DNA from: Pseudomonas viridiflava
Lineage (GTDB): Bacteria; Pseudomonadota; Gammaproteobacteria; Pseudomonadales; Pseudomonadaceae
Length of the DNA stretch: 64,000 bases
NCBI RefSeq assembly: GCF_900585905.1
Contig: NZ_UTVH01000076.1
Location: 186,001-250,000 of the forward strand
Direction of reading: 5' to 3'
Positions 56,543 through 64,000 of the stretch are shown here, in pieces. Numbering within the stretch: the first letter of the stretch is position 1; each line of letters opens with the position of its first letter. The notes under the pieces were generated by a model. That model worked only from the letters and a program-made list of their open reading frames with translations, ran no database searches and had not been told where the DNA came from. Position numbers and translations under genes: made by a program.

Positions 56543-58778
56543 TGTCATCCAGATGAAATCAGACGCGCCTATCATCCGGCGGTTGGTCGTGGTGGGCCTT
56601 GGCCTGATTGGCGGCTCGTTTGCCAAAGGCATTCGTGAAAGTGGCTTGTGTGGCGAGGTGGTTGGCGTTGATCTCGATCCCCAGTCGCGCAAGCTGGCCG
56701 TTGAGCTGGGCGTCGTGGATCGCTGTGAAGCGGATCTGGCTGTGGCGTGCCGTGATGCTGATGTGATTCAGCTCGCTGTCCCGATTCTGGCCATGGAAAA
56801 AGTGCTGACCGTGCTTGCCACCTTCGACCTCGGCAACGCTGTGCTCACTGACGTCGGCAGTGCCAAGGGCAATGTGGTCAAGGCGGCACGCCGGGCGTTT
56901 GGCGAGATGCCGGCACGCTTTGTACCCGGCCATCCCATTGCCGGGTCCGAGCAAAGTGGTGTCGAAGCGTCCAACGCGCAGTTGTTCAAGCGTCACAAGG
57001 TGATACTGACCCCGCTGCCGGAGACGGATGGCAAGGCTCTGGCGGTGGTTGATCGACTCTGGTCCGAACTGGGTGCCGATGTGGAACACATGGAAGTCGA
57101 GCGACACGATGAGGTGCTGGCAGCCACCAGCCATCTGCCCCATCTGCTTGCCTTCGGTCTGGTGGATTCGCTGGCCAAGCGCAACGAAAACCTCGATATC
57201 TTTCGTTACGCGGCGGGCGGCTTTCGCGACTTTACGCGCATTGCCGGCAGTGATCCGGTGATGTGGCACGACATCTTTCTGGCCAATCGCGAGGCTGTCC
57301 TGCGCACCCTGGACAGCTATCGCACCGATCTTGACGCCCTGCGCGAAGCCGTAGTGGCGGGCGACGGTCATCAACTGCTGGGCGTTTTCACCCGTGCCCG
57401 GGTGGCGCGTGAGCATTTCGGCAAGATCCTGGCCCAGCGCGCCTACGTCGAGCCGCAGCACAATAACGCTCTGACATTTGTCGCACGGCCCGGCGGCAGT
57501 GTCAGCGGGCGTGTGCGCATGCCCGGTGACAAATCAATTTCCCATCGTTCCATCATGCTCGGCTCGCTGGCTGAAGGCATTACTGAAGTTGACGGTTTTC
57601 TGGAAAGCGAAGATGCCCTGGCGACCTTGCAGGCATTTCGTGACATGGGCGTAGTCATCGAAGGCCCGCACCATGGTCGGTTGACCATTCATGGCGTGGG
57701 CCTGTATGGCCTCAAGCCTGCGCCGGGGCCGATCTATCTGGGTAACTCGGGCACCTCGATGCGCTTGCTGGCTGGCCTGCTGGCGGCGCAGAGTTTCGAC
57801 AGCACGCTGACAGGCGACGCTTCGCTGTCGCTTCGCCCCATGGCGCGCGTGGCCGAACCATTGCGCGCCATGGGGGCGCTGATCGAGACCGCTGCGCAAG
57901 GCCGTCCGCCTCTGATCATCAAGGGCGGGCAGATCCTGCGCGGTATGCGTCATGAACTGCCAGTAGCCAGCGCTCAGGTGAAGTCAGCGCTGTTGCTCGC
58001 CGGTCTATACGCTGAAGGCACGACCACTGTCATCGAGCCTGCGCCTACCCGCGATCATACCGAGCGCATGTTGCGTGGCCTGGGGCATGCAGTCAGCAGT
58101 GACGGCTCTCAGGTGACGCTGGCCTCAGGTACGGCGCCGAAAGCGGCGCGGATCGAAGTTCCTGGTGATCTTTCTTCGGCGGCGTTCTTTCTGGTGGCAG
58201 CCAGTATTGCTCAAGAAGCTGATCTGCTGCTTGAGCACGTCGGCATCAACCCGACCCGCTCAGGCGTGATCGAGATTCTGCGGCTGATGGGCGCCGATAT
58301 TGTGGTGATGAACGAGCGCCAGATCGGCGGCGAACCGGTTGCCGATCTGCGGGTGCGTTCGGCGCCTCTCAACGGCGTTGACATTCCCGAGGCGCTGGCG
58401 CTCCTGGCCATGGACGAGTTTCCGGCGCTGTTGGTGGCAGCAGCCTGCGCCGCAGGTCGGACCGTCTTGCATGGCGCGCAGGCACTGCGGGGCAAAGAGT
58501 CAGACCGTATTCAGGCGATGGCCGATGGTCTGGCAGTGCTGGGCATCAGTGTCGAAGCAACCCCGGACGGCATTATCATCAACGGTGGCCAGATCAACGG
58601 CGGCGTTGTCGACTCACGGGGCGATCATCGCATTGCCATGGCGTTCAGCGTGGCAGCACTGCGCGCGCGGGCGCCCATCCATATCCATGATTGTGGGAAC
58701 GTCGCTACGTCGTTCCCGAATTTTCTCGCGCTTTGCGCTCAAGTCGGCATGCGTGTAGCGCACGAGGGGCAGTTGTGA
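56535..58778 (+). CDS. tyrA-aroA: Fused prephenate dehydrogenase / EPSP synthase
   Basis: A 747-residue fusion from GTG 56535, with AAGGTG 7 bases upstream; ATG 56553 is an alternative. Residues about 15-305 form Tyr[17 protein letters not shown] (NAD fold), [27 protein letters not shown] and [14 protein letters not shown]. Residues about 320-747 form Aro[66 protein letters not shown] and [14 protein letters not shown]. It unites the step that makes the chorismate precursor with a tyrosine-branch step. The stop overlaps cmk. Confidence 0.97.
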   Translation: MVDVIQMKSDAPIIRRLVVVGLGLIGGSFAKGIRESGLCGEVVGVDLDPQSRKLAVELGVVDRCEADLAVACRDADVIQLAVPILAMEKVLTVLATFDLGNAVLTDVGSAKGNVVKAARRAFGEMPARFVPGHPIAGSEQSGVEASNAQLFKRHKVILTPLPETDGKALAVVDRLWSELGADVEHMEVERHDEVLAATSHLPHLLAFGLVDSLAKRNENLDIFRYAAGGFRDFTRIAGSDPVMWHDIFLANREAVLRTLDSYRTDLDALREAVVAGDGHQLLGVFTRARVAREHFGKILAQRAYVEPQHNNALTFVARPGGSVSGRVRMPGDKSISHRSIMLGSLAEGITEVDGFLESEDALATLQAFRDMGVVIEGPHHGRLTIHGVGLYGLKPAPGPIYLGNSGTSMRLLAGLLAAQSFDSTLTGDASLSLRPMARVAEPLRAMGALIETAAQGRPPLIIKGGQILRGMRHELPVASAQVKSALLLAGLYAEGTTTVIEPAPTRDHTERMLRGLGHAVSSDGSQVTLASGTAPKAARIEVPGDLSSAAFFLVAASIAQEADLLLEHVGINPTRSGVIEILRLMGADIVVMNERQIGGEPVADLRVRSAPLNGVDIPEALALLAMDEFPALLVAAACAAGRTVLHGAQALRGKESDRIQAMADGLAVLGISVEATPDGIIINGGQINGGVVDSRGDHRIAMAFSVAALRARAPIHIHDCGNVATSFPNFLALCAQVGMRVAHEGQL

Positions 58779-59464
58779 AAACTCAAGCACCGGTTATTAC
58801 CATTGATGGCCCGAGCGGTTCGGGCAAGGGCACAGTCGCAGGCAAACTGGCCAAGCACCTGGGGTGGTGTCTGCTGGACTCCGGCGCGTTGTATCGCCTG
58901 CTGGCATTTGCCGCGCACAACCATGGCGTCGATCTGACTAACGAAGAAGCCTTGAAAGTGCTGGCCGCGCATCTCGATGTGCAATTCGAGGCCGGCCTGG
59001 CAGGCCAGGGTCAACGCATCATTCTGGAAGGTGAGGATGTCACCCATTCGATCCGTAACGAACAGATCGGCAGCGGTGCTTCTCAGGTCGCTTCGCTGCC
59101 TGCAGTGCGTGATGCACTGCTGCAGCGTCAGCGTGCCTTTCAGGAAGAGCCCGGGCTGGTGGCGGACGGTCGCGACATGGGCACTGTGGTGTTTCCTGAC
59201 GCGCCGTTGAAAATTTTCCTGACTGCCAGTGCCGAAGAGCGCGCCCGTCGGCGTTACTTGCAGTTGAAGGCCAAGGGCGATGATGTTAGTCTGTCGAGTC
59301 TGCTAGATGAGATATGTGCGCGCGATGAGCGCGACACCCAGCGAGCGGTAGCCCCGCTCAAGCCAGCGCATGACGCTATACAGCTGGATTCCACCGAATT
59401 GTCCATCGAGCAGGTGCTGGAACGCATCCTGAGTGAGATCGCCCTGCGCGATATCGCCGGATGA
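58775..59464 (+). CDS. cmk: Cytidylate kinase
   Basis: A 229-residue kinase phosphorylating CMP/dCMP. It starts at GTG 58775, overlapping the fusion gene stop (GTGA). The P-loop is [20 protein letters not shown], the CMP-binding region [13 protein letters not shown], and [20 protein letters not shown] is the family signature. Cmk directly before rpsA is a widely conserved order. Confidence 0.96.
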   Translation: MKTQAPVITIDGPSGSGKGTVAGKLAKHLGWCLLDSGALYRLLAFAAHNHGVDLTNEEALKVLAAHLDVQFEAGLAGQGQRIILEGEDVTHSIRNEQIGSGASQVASLPAVRDALLQRQRAFQEEPGLVADGRDMGTVVFPDAPLKIFLTASAEERARRRYLQLKAKGDDVSLSSLLDEICARDERDTQRAVAPLKPAHDAIQLDSTELSIEQVLERILSEIALRDIAG

Positions 59465-59586
59465 CCAAAGAAGCATGGGGGAGACCAGAAATAATCCCAC
59501 ATGTCCTCTTTTATATGAACGTAACCCACATTGTCTGGAATGTGGCAGATGGGCGTATCCTTCGCCCTTGATCAACAGGAATTAAA
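59465..59586 (+). promoter_or_regulatory. rpsA leader with GGA-loop hairpin
   Basis: In the 122 bases before rpsA, CCACATT / AATGTGG (about 59528-59545) forms a hairpin whose loop contains GGA-side bases, and GGGGGAGACC lies upstream. Only a weak AGGA (in AACAGGAATT) precedes the ATG. Such leaders, with GGA in loops and a poor Shine-Dalgarno, resemble the autoregulated rpsA leader of enterobacteria. Confidence 0.5.
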
Positions 59587-61281
59587 ATGAGCGAAAGCTT
59601 TGCAGAACTTTTTGAAGAAAGCCTAAAGACCCTCAACCTTCAGGCCGGTTCGATCATCACCGCGATCATCGTTGATATCGATTACCAGGCAGGCTGGGTG
59701 ACGGTTCACGCCGGTCTGAAATCTGAAGGCCTGATCCCGCTGGAACAGTTCCACAACGACGCTGGCGATCTGACCATCAAGATCGGCGACGAAGTTCACG
59801 TTGCGCTGGACGCGGTAGAAGACGGCTTTGGCGAAACCAAGCTGTCCCGCGAAAAAGCCAAGCGTGCCGAGTGCTGGATTGTTCTGGAAGCGGCTTTCGC
59901 AGCTGAAGAAGTGGTCAAGGGCGTTATCAACGGTAAGGTTAAAGGCGGCTTCACTGTCGACGTTAACGGCATCCGTGCGTTCCTGCCTGGTTCTCTGGTT
60001 GACGTCCGCCCTGTGCGCGACACGACTCACCTGGAAGGCAAAGAGCTCGAGTTCAAGGTCATCAAGCTGGACCAGAAGCGCAACAACGTTGTCGTTTCCC
60101 GTCGCAGTGTCCTGGAAGCCGAGAACAGCGCAGAGCGTGAAGCACTGCTCGAGTCCCTGCAGGAAGGTCAGCAAGTCAAAGGTATCGTCAAGAACCTCAC
60201 CGATTACGGCGCATTCGTCGATCTGGGTGGCGTCGATGGCCTGCTGCACATCACCGACATGGCCTGGAAGCGCATCAAGCATCCATCGGAAATCGTCAAT
60301 GTTGGCGATGAGATCGATGTAAAAGTGCTGAAGTACGATCGCGAGCGCAATCGTGTTTCCCTGGGTCTGAAGCAGCTGGGCGAAGACCCATGGGTTGCTA
60401 TCAAGGCTCGTTACCCGGAAAGCACTCGCGTTACCGCGCGTGTTACCAACCTGACCGACTACGGCTGCTTCGCAGAGCTGGAAGAAGGCGTGGAAGGCCT
60501 GGTACACGTTTCCGAAATGGACTGGACCAACAAGAACATCCACCCTTCGAAAGTCGTACAAGTCGGCGACGAAGTGGAAGTCATGGTTCTGGACATCGAC
60601 GAAGAGCGTCGTCGTATCTCCTTGGGCATCAAGCAGTGCAAATCTAACCCTTGGGAAGATTTCTCTGGCCAGTTCAACAAGGGCGACAAGATATCCGGCA
60701 CCATCAAGTCGATCACCGATTTCGGTATCTTCATTGGTCTGGACGGCGGCATCGACGGCCTGGTTCACCTGTCCGACATCTCCTGGAACGAAGTGGGCGA
60801 AGAAGCCGTACGTCGCTTCAAGAAGGGCGATGAGCTCGACACCGTGATCCTGTCTGTTGATCCTGAGCGCGAGCGCATCTCGCTGGGTATCAAGCAGCTG
60901 GAAAGCGATCCGTTCTCCGAGTACGTCACTGTCAATGACAAAGGCGCAATCGTTCGCGGTATCGTTAAAGAAGTTGACGCCAAAGGCGCCATCATCACTC
61001 TGGCCGACGACATCGAAGCTTCCCTCAAAGCCTCCGAAATCAGCCGTGACCGCGTTGAAGACGCGCGTAACGTTCTGAAAGAAGGCGAAGAGATCGAAGC
61101 CAAGATCATCAGCGTTGACCGCAAGAGCCGCGTGATCAGCTTGTCCATCAAGTCGAAAGACGTTGAGGACGAGAAAGAAGCGATTCAGAGCCTGCGCGAC
61201 AAGCCAGCTTCTGACGCCATCGCTGCTGGTCCGACCACTCTGGGCGACCTGCTTCGTGCACAAATGGAAAAGCAGAACTAA
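59587..61281 (+). CDS. rpsA: 30S ribosomal protein S1
   Basis: A 564-residue protein with six S1/OB domains. The first two bind the ribosome (start [20 protein letters not shown]). The RNA-binding repeats are recognisable from [40 protein letters not shown] and [20 protein letters not shown]. It recruits mRNAs with weak ribosome-binding sites. Codon use is biased as in highly expressed genes (for example CGT and GGT are commoner than in neighbours). A terminator follows. Confidence 0.98.
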   Translation: MSESFAELFEESLKTLNLQAGSIITAIIVDIDYQAGWVTVHAGLKSEGLIPLEQFHNDAGDLTIKIGDEVHVALDAVEDGFGETKLSREKAKRAECWIVLEAAFAAEEVVKGVINGKVKGGFTVDVNGIRAFLPGSLVDVRPVRDTTHLEGKELEFKVIKLDQKRNNVVVSRRSVLEAENSAEREALLESLQEGQQVKGIVKNLTDYGAFVDLGGVDGLLHITDMAWKRIKHPSEIVNVGDEIDVKVLKYDRERNRVSLGLKQLGEDPWVAIKARYPESTRVTARVTNLTDYGCFAELEEGVEGLVHVSEMDWTNKNIHPSKVVQVGDEVEVMVLDIDEERRRISLGIKQCKSNPWEDFSGQFNKGDKISGTIKSITDFGIFIGLDGGIDGLVHLSDISWNEVGEEAVRRFKKGDELDTVILSVDPERERISLGIKQLESDPFSEYVTVNDKGAIVRGIVKEVDAKGAIITLADDIEASLKASEISRDRVEDARNVLKEGEEIEAKIISVDRKSRVISLSIKSKDVEDEKEAIQSLRDKPASDAIAAGPTTLGDLLRAQMEKQN

Positions 61282-61298
61282 GTTCTGGCTGACCATTG

Positions 61299-61326
61299 AA
61301 AAAGGGCGACTTCGGTCGCCCTTTTT
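61299..61326 (+). terminator. Rho-independent terminator after rpsA
   Basis: GGGCGAC and GTCGCCC pair around a TTCG tetraloop (61311-61314), flanked by A5 and T5 runs. It probably works in both directions. Confidence 0.95.
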
Positions 61327-61526
61327 CGTGGGCGCTGTTAAAGCCAGCCAGCACCACGCCCTCGGGGCGCTGGCTGGCCGCGACGATCAAGTGGGCGGAC
61401 CGCACGCCATGACTGATCAGGATTGCATCTCCTCACATAAGTCAATACTTGGGCTGTTCAAATTCATCCGGCCATGCTAAAACCTTCGGAGCGCTTATCT
61501 AGCTGCTTGAAAAAGAAGGGAAAAAT

Positions 61527-61823
61527 ATGACGAAGTCGGAGTTGATCGAACGAATTGTCACCCATCAAGGGCTGCTCTCATCCAAAGATGTGGAGTTGGC
61601 TATCAAGACCATGCTTGAGCAAATGTCACAGTGCCTGGCAACAGGCGACCGCATTGAAATTCGCGGTTTCGGCAGCTTCTCTTTGCACTATCGCGCACCG
61701 CGGGTAGGTCGTAATCCCAAGACCGGTCAATCCGTCAGCCTTGACGGCAAGTTCGTCCCGCATTTCAAGCCGGGCAAGGAATTGCGTGATCGCGTCAACG
61801 AAGATGAAGAAGAGGCGCTCTAA
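61527..61823 (+). CDS. ihfB: Integration host factor subunit beta
   Basis: A 98-residue HU/IHF-family DNA-bending protein. The N-terminus is [20 protein letters not shown], followed by [20 protein letters not shown] and the DNA-intercalating arm [20 protein letters not shown]. It pairs with IhfA (not in this window). A purine-rich AGAAGGGAAA precedes the ATG. It has its own transcription unit downstream of rpsA and probably includes lapA, 20 bases further on. Confidence 0.97.
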   Translation: MTKSELIERIVTHQGLLSSKDVELAIKTMLEQMSQCLATGDRIEIRGFGSFSLHYRAPRVGRNPKTGQSVSLDGKFVPHFKPGKELRDRVNEDEEEAL

Positions 61824-61843
61824 AACGCCACAAGGAGTAACAG

Positions 61844-62086
61844 ATGCGAACGTTCACCCGAATCATCGCCGCCATCATTGCCTTGGCGCTTGTCGCGTCG
61901 ACGATAGTGTTCATTCTCGAAAATCAGCAGAAGGTGTCGCTGGTCTTTCTTGGCTGGTCTTCTCCCGAACTGTTCCTGGCCATTCCCGTTATTGCAGCGC
62001 TGCTCGCAGGCATGCTCATAGGCCCAGTCCTTGGCTGGATAGTGGTCGCGCGTAAAAGACGTCCACTCGCTCGTCGCTCGATCTGA
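61844..62086 (+). CDS. lapA: LapA domain membrane protein (DUF1049)
   Basis: An 80-residue protein with two membrane helices (about 7-24 and 38-62) separated by ENQQKVSLVFLGWSSPEL, ending in a basic tail (VARKRRPLARRSI). This is the LapA/YciS family; in E. coli LapA helps balance lipopolysaccharide synthesis with LapB. The ihfB-lapA adjacency is conserved in gammaproteobacteria. No lapB is present here. Confidence 0.87.
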   Translation: MRTFTRIIAAIIALALVASTIVFILENQQKVSLVFLGWSSPELFLAIPVIAALLAGMLIGPVLGWIVVARKRRPLARRSI

Positions 62087-62553
62087 CCGGATGGCGATAG
62101 CTGCCTTGCACTATGCCGGGTGCTTGAAAGCCTGCAGATATAGCCAGTCTCACGATCGGTGCTCGCCCTAGCCTCAGGTCAATCGAGTCTGCTTTGTCGG
62201 AGCCAGCGCGTAGGGCCTTGGTGAAATCTTACTTTTTGCTCGACGTGTGTTGTCAGAGTTATCTTCGAGTTTTGTAGGACTCATCACTTGGCGCTGTCAG
62301 CAGCTGCCTTTCGCTTGTAGCAAAAAACGCTGAAACCCTTATGTCTGCTGCTCCCGTCCGACGCATGGGCCAGGACACCTTCGTTTATCTTCCTGCAGGC
62401 CCCAGTTTTCTCGATGTTTTGAAATGCCCCCATCCGCAGGCAGAATGCACACCTTCGAACAGGCTGAAATGTCCAGGGGCCCTGGCTGCGACCCAGAGCG
62501 CGCCCGGTCTTCGACTCTGCCTGAATGCCCGTCGCTGCTGATACAGGATGTTC
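62087..62553. other. Intergenic stretch before the beta-CASP gene
   Basis: About 465 bases. Short frames on both strands lack ribosome sites and family features. It must hold the promoter of the downstream gene; I could not pick one with confidence. No hairpin terminator for lapA stands out. Confidence 0.4.
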
Positions 62554-64000
62554 ATGACTTACCCGGCTGTCATTCACCATGGCGGTGTCGAAAGCGTCAC
62601 CGGCTCTTGCCACCAACTGTTATGCGACGAACGTCACGGCATCCTGATTGACTGCGGGCTACGCCTGGAGTCGAGCGGCTTTACAGGCTCACGCACATCT
62701 ACTGCCATAGATTTCCCTCTGCACAGTATCAACGCGTTGGTGCTTACCCACGTGCATGTGGATCATGCCGGACGCATCCCGGATCTGCTGCAGGCGGGCT
62801 TTAAGGGCCCTATTATCTGCAGCGAGCCCTCCGCCAGCATGCTGCCCATCATGCTTGAGGATGCCAGCAAGCACCGTTCCAACGCTGACGAAACAGAACG
62901 GGCGCGCCACCTCTCACTCGTTCAGGCGCAAACTCTGGCGCTCCCTTTCGATGTCTGGCACGTGGTGGTGCAAACCCCAGGGCTCGTGGTCAGGACCCGC
63001 CTGCAGAGTGCGGGTCATATTCTGGGCTCAGCCTATGTGGAATTCGATATCCAGTACCCGCTGCAACAGAGAGACAAACGTGTGGTGTTTTCCGGCGATC
63101 TGGGGGCCAGTGCCAATCCTCTGCTACACAGCCCGGTTTCGCCCGAGCGCGCCGATACGCTGGTGCTGGAGAGCACCTATGGTGATCGTCATCACCATAG
63201 CCACAGTAATCGTCAGCAAGTCCTTGAGCGCGTCATCGACAAGGCGCTGGCTGACCATGGCACTGTCCTGATACCGGCGTTCAGCATCGGCCGCACCCAG
63301 GAGCTGCTGTACGAGATTGAAGATATCCTGCGCGCCAAGTCACTGCTGGGGGAGGGTGATGCCAGTGGCGCCAGCCTGGACCCCGAAGGGTTGCCGGTCG
63401 ACTGGCCACAACTGCCCATCATCCTCGACTCACCGCTGGCCAGCCGCTTCACAGCGATCTATCGGCAGTTTCGCCGCTACTGGAATGAGCCGGCACAAGA
63501 GCGCGTGACTCAGGGGCGCATGCCGCTGGGCTTCAAGCAGCTCATTAATGTCGACAGCCATGACAAACACCTGAGGGTCGTCAACTATCTGGCCAGCACC
63601 GGCAGACCCGCCATCGTCATTGCAGGCAGCGGCATGTGTTCTGGCGGGCGGATCGTCAACTATCTCAAAGCGATGCTCGGTGACAGTCGCCACAACCTCG
63701 TGTTCGTCGGCTATCAAGCCAAAGGCACGCTCGGCGCGGCGATTCAGGCATACGGGCCGATGCAGGGCTATGTCGAGCTGGACAAAAAGCGCGTTCACAT
63801 CAAGGCCGGCATCACCAGCGTCGCAGGTTATTCTGCCCATGCCGATCAAGCCGGGCTGGTCAGCTTCGTCACCGGCATGGAGCAATGGCCTGCCGAATTG
63901 ATACTGGTGCATGGCGAGCCTGCGGCCAAGAAAGCCTTGGGGGAAGTGCTTGAATGCAGGTACTTGCTGAAGAGGCAGGCGGTGAGGTTGGTGATTCCAG
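62554..64000 (+). CDS. Metallo-beta-lactamase/beta-CASP ribonuclease-like protein (3' end cut by window)
   Basis: Open from ATG 62554 to the window end with no stop (482 codons so far). The metallo-beta-lactamase signature is LTHVHVDHAGRIP, with further metal ligands in SAGHILGSAYVEF and VVFSGDLGASANP. The beta-CASP part has LIPAFSIGRTQELLYEI, and the RNA-specificity end has VIAGSGMCSGGRIVNYL and VAGYSAHADQAGLVSF. The family includes CPSF-like and archaeal-type RNases acting on RNA 3' ends; the bacterial substrate is unknown. It lies well separated from lapA, so likely has its own promoter. Confidence 0.9.
   Translation, partial: MTYPAVIHHGGVESVTGSCHQLLCDERHGILIDCGLRLESSGFTGSRTSTAIDFPLHSINALVLTHVHVDHAGRIPDLLQAGFKGPIICSEPSASMLPIMLEDASKHRSNADETERARHLSLVQAQTLALPFDVWHVVVQTPGLVVRTRLQSAGHILGSAYVEFDIQYPLQQRDKRVVFSGDLGASANPLLHSPVSPERADTLVLESTYGDRHHHSHSNRQQVLERVIDKALADHGTVLIPAFSIGRTQELLYEIEDILRAKSLLGEGDASGASLDPEGLPVDWPQLPIILDSPLASRFTAIYRQFRRYWNEPAQERVTQGRMPLGFKQLINVDSHDKHLRVVNYLASTGRPAIVIAGSGMCSGGRIVNYLKAMLGDSRHNLVFVGYQAKGTLGAAIQAYGPMQGYVELDKKRVHIKAGITSVAGYSAHADQAGLVSFVTGMEQWPAELILVHGEPAAKKALGEVLECRYLLKRQAVRLVIP

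Noticed and set aside
59623..61296. A 557-codon open frame antisense to rpsA
   Set aside because: Same explanation as for gyrA; rpsA itself is unmistakable on the plus strand.

Overview
This window is a contiguous piece of a Pseudomonas chromosome, probably from the P. fluorescens / P. syringae side of the genus. Support comes from GC-rich codon use, the order gyrA-serC-pheA-hisC-tyrA/aroA-cmk-rpsA-ihfB-lapA, a fused tyrA-aroA gene, the yciK-mupP-ubiG / mtaD / mtnA neighbourhood and many REP-type palindromes between genes. The species cannot be fixed from the sequence alone. No insertion sequence, prophage, integrase, CRISPR array, rRNA or tRNA was seen.

Layout. 1-12 kb is core housekeeping: the 3' end of relA, mazG, a DUF2058 gene, purMN with a DUF3108 gene, a DUF2066 protein, an AI-2E-type permease, hda overlapping a sirtuin gene, two NlpC/P60 lipoprotein genes and a secreted PQQ-type sugar dehydrogenase. 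12-21.3 kb is a tightly packed cobalamin operon. It has a good sigma70-type promoter, a cobalamin riboswitch, then ten genes (cobO, cobB, bluB, cbiB, threonine-phosphate decarboxylase, cobQ, cobU, cobT, alpha-ribazole phosphatase, cobS) that take cobyrinate to adenosylcobalamin, making the lower ligand on the way. 21.4-28.3 kb carries an MFS transporter with a coupled 39-residue membrane protein, a periplasmic glutathione peroxidase, a FadL-type porin, a 950-base gene-free stretch ending in a DnaA-box-like cluster, a Sel1-like gene and rmuC.

28.5-37 kb is the least ordinary part. It has a 42-residue protein, an acyl-carrier-like protein without the phosphopantetheine serine, a four-unit tandem array in which every unit carries a copy of the 3' end of the neighbouring guanidinobutyrase gene plus a REP hairpin, gbuA with its LysR regulator, tapT, an EamA permease, fumC, DUF2059-bolA, and a roughly 730-base imperfect inverted repeat. 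37-45 kb holds trhO, a DsbA-like gene, an ABC exporter, a GGDEF-EAL protein, a probable di-metal haem-oxygenase-fold enzyme and a diguanylate cyclase.

45-64 kb is core metabolism: yciK-mupP-ubiG, methylthioadenosine salvage (mtaD and mtnA, divergent), gyrA, then the serine/aromatic/histidine cluster serC-pheA-hisC-tyrA/aroA-cmk, rpsA with a structured leader, ihfB, lapA and a metallo-beta-lactamase/beta-CASP ribonuclease-like gene cut by the window end.

No clear new multi-gene defence or biosynthetic system was found. The best leads are the gene-tail tandem array, the Ser-less carrier protein, the haem-oxygenase-fold enzyme between c-di-GMP genes, the coupled micro-protein and the DnaA-box-like cluster.
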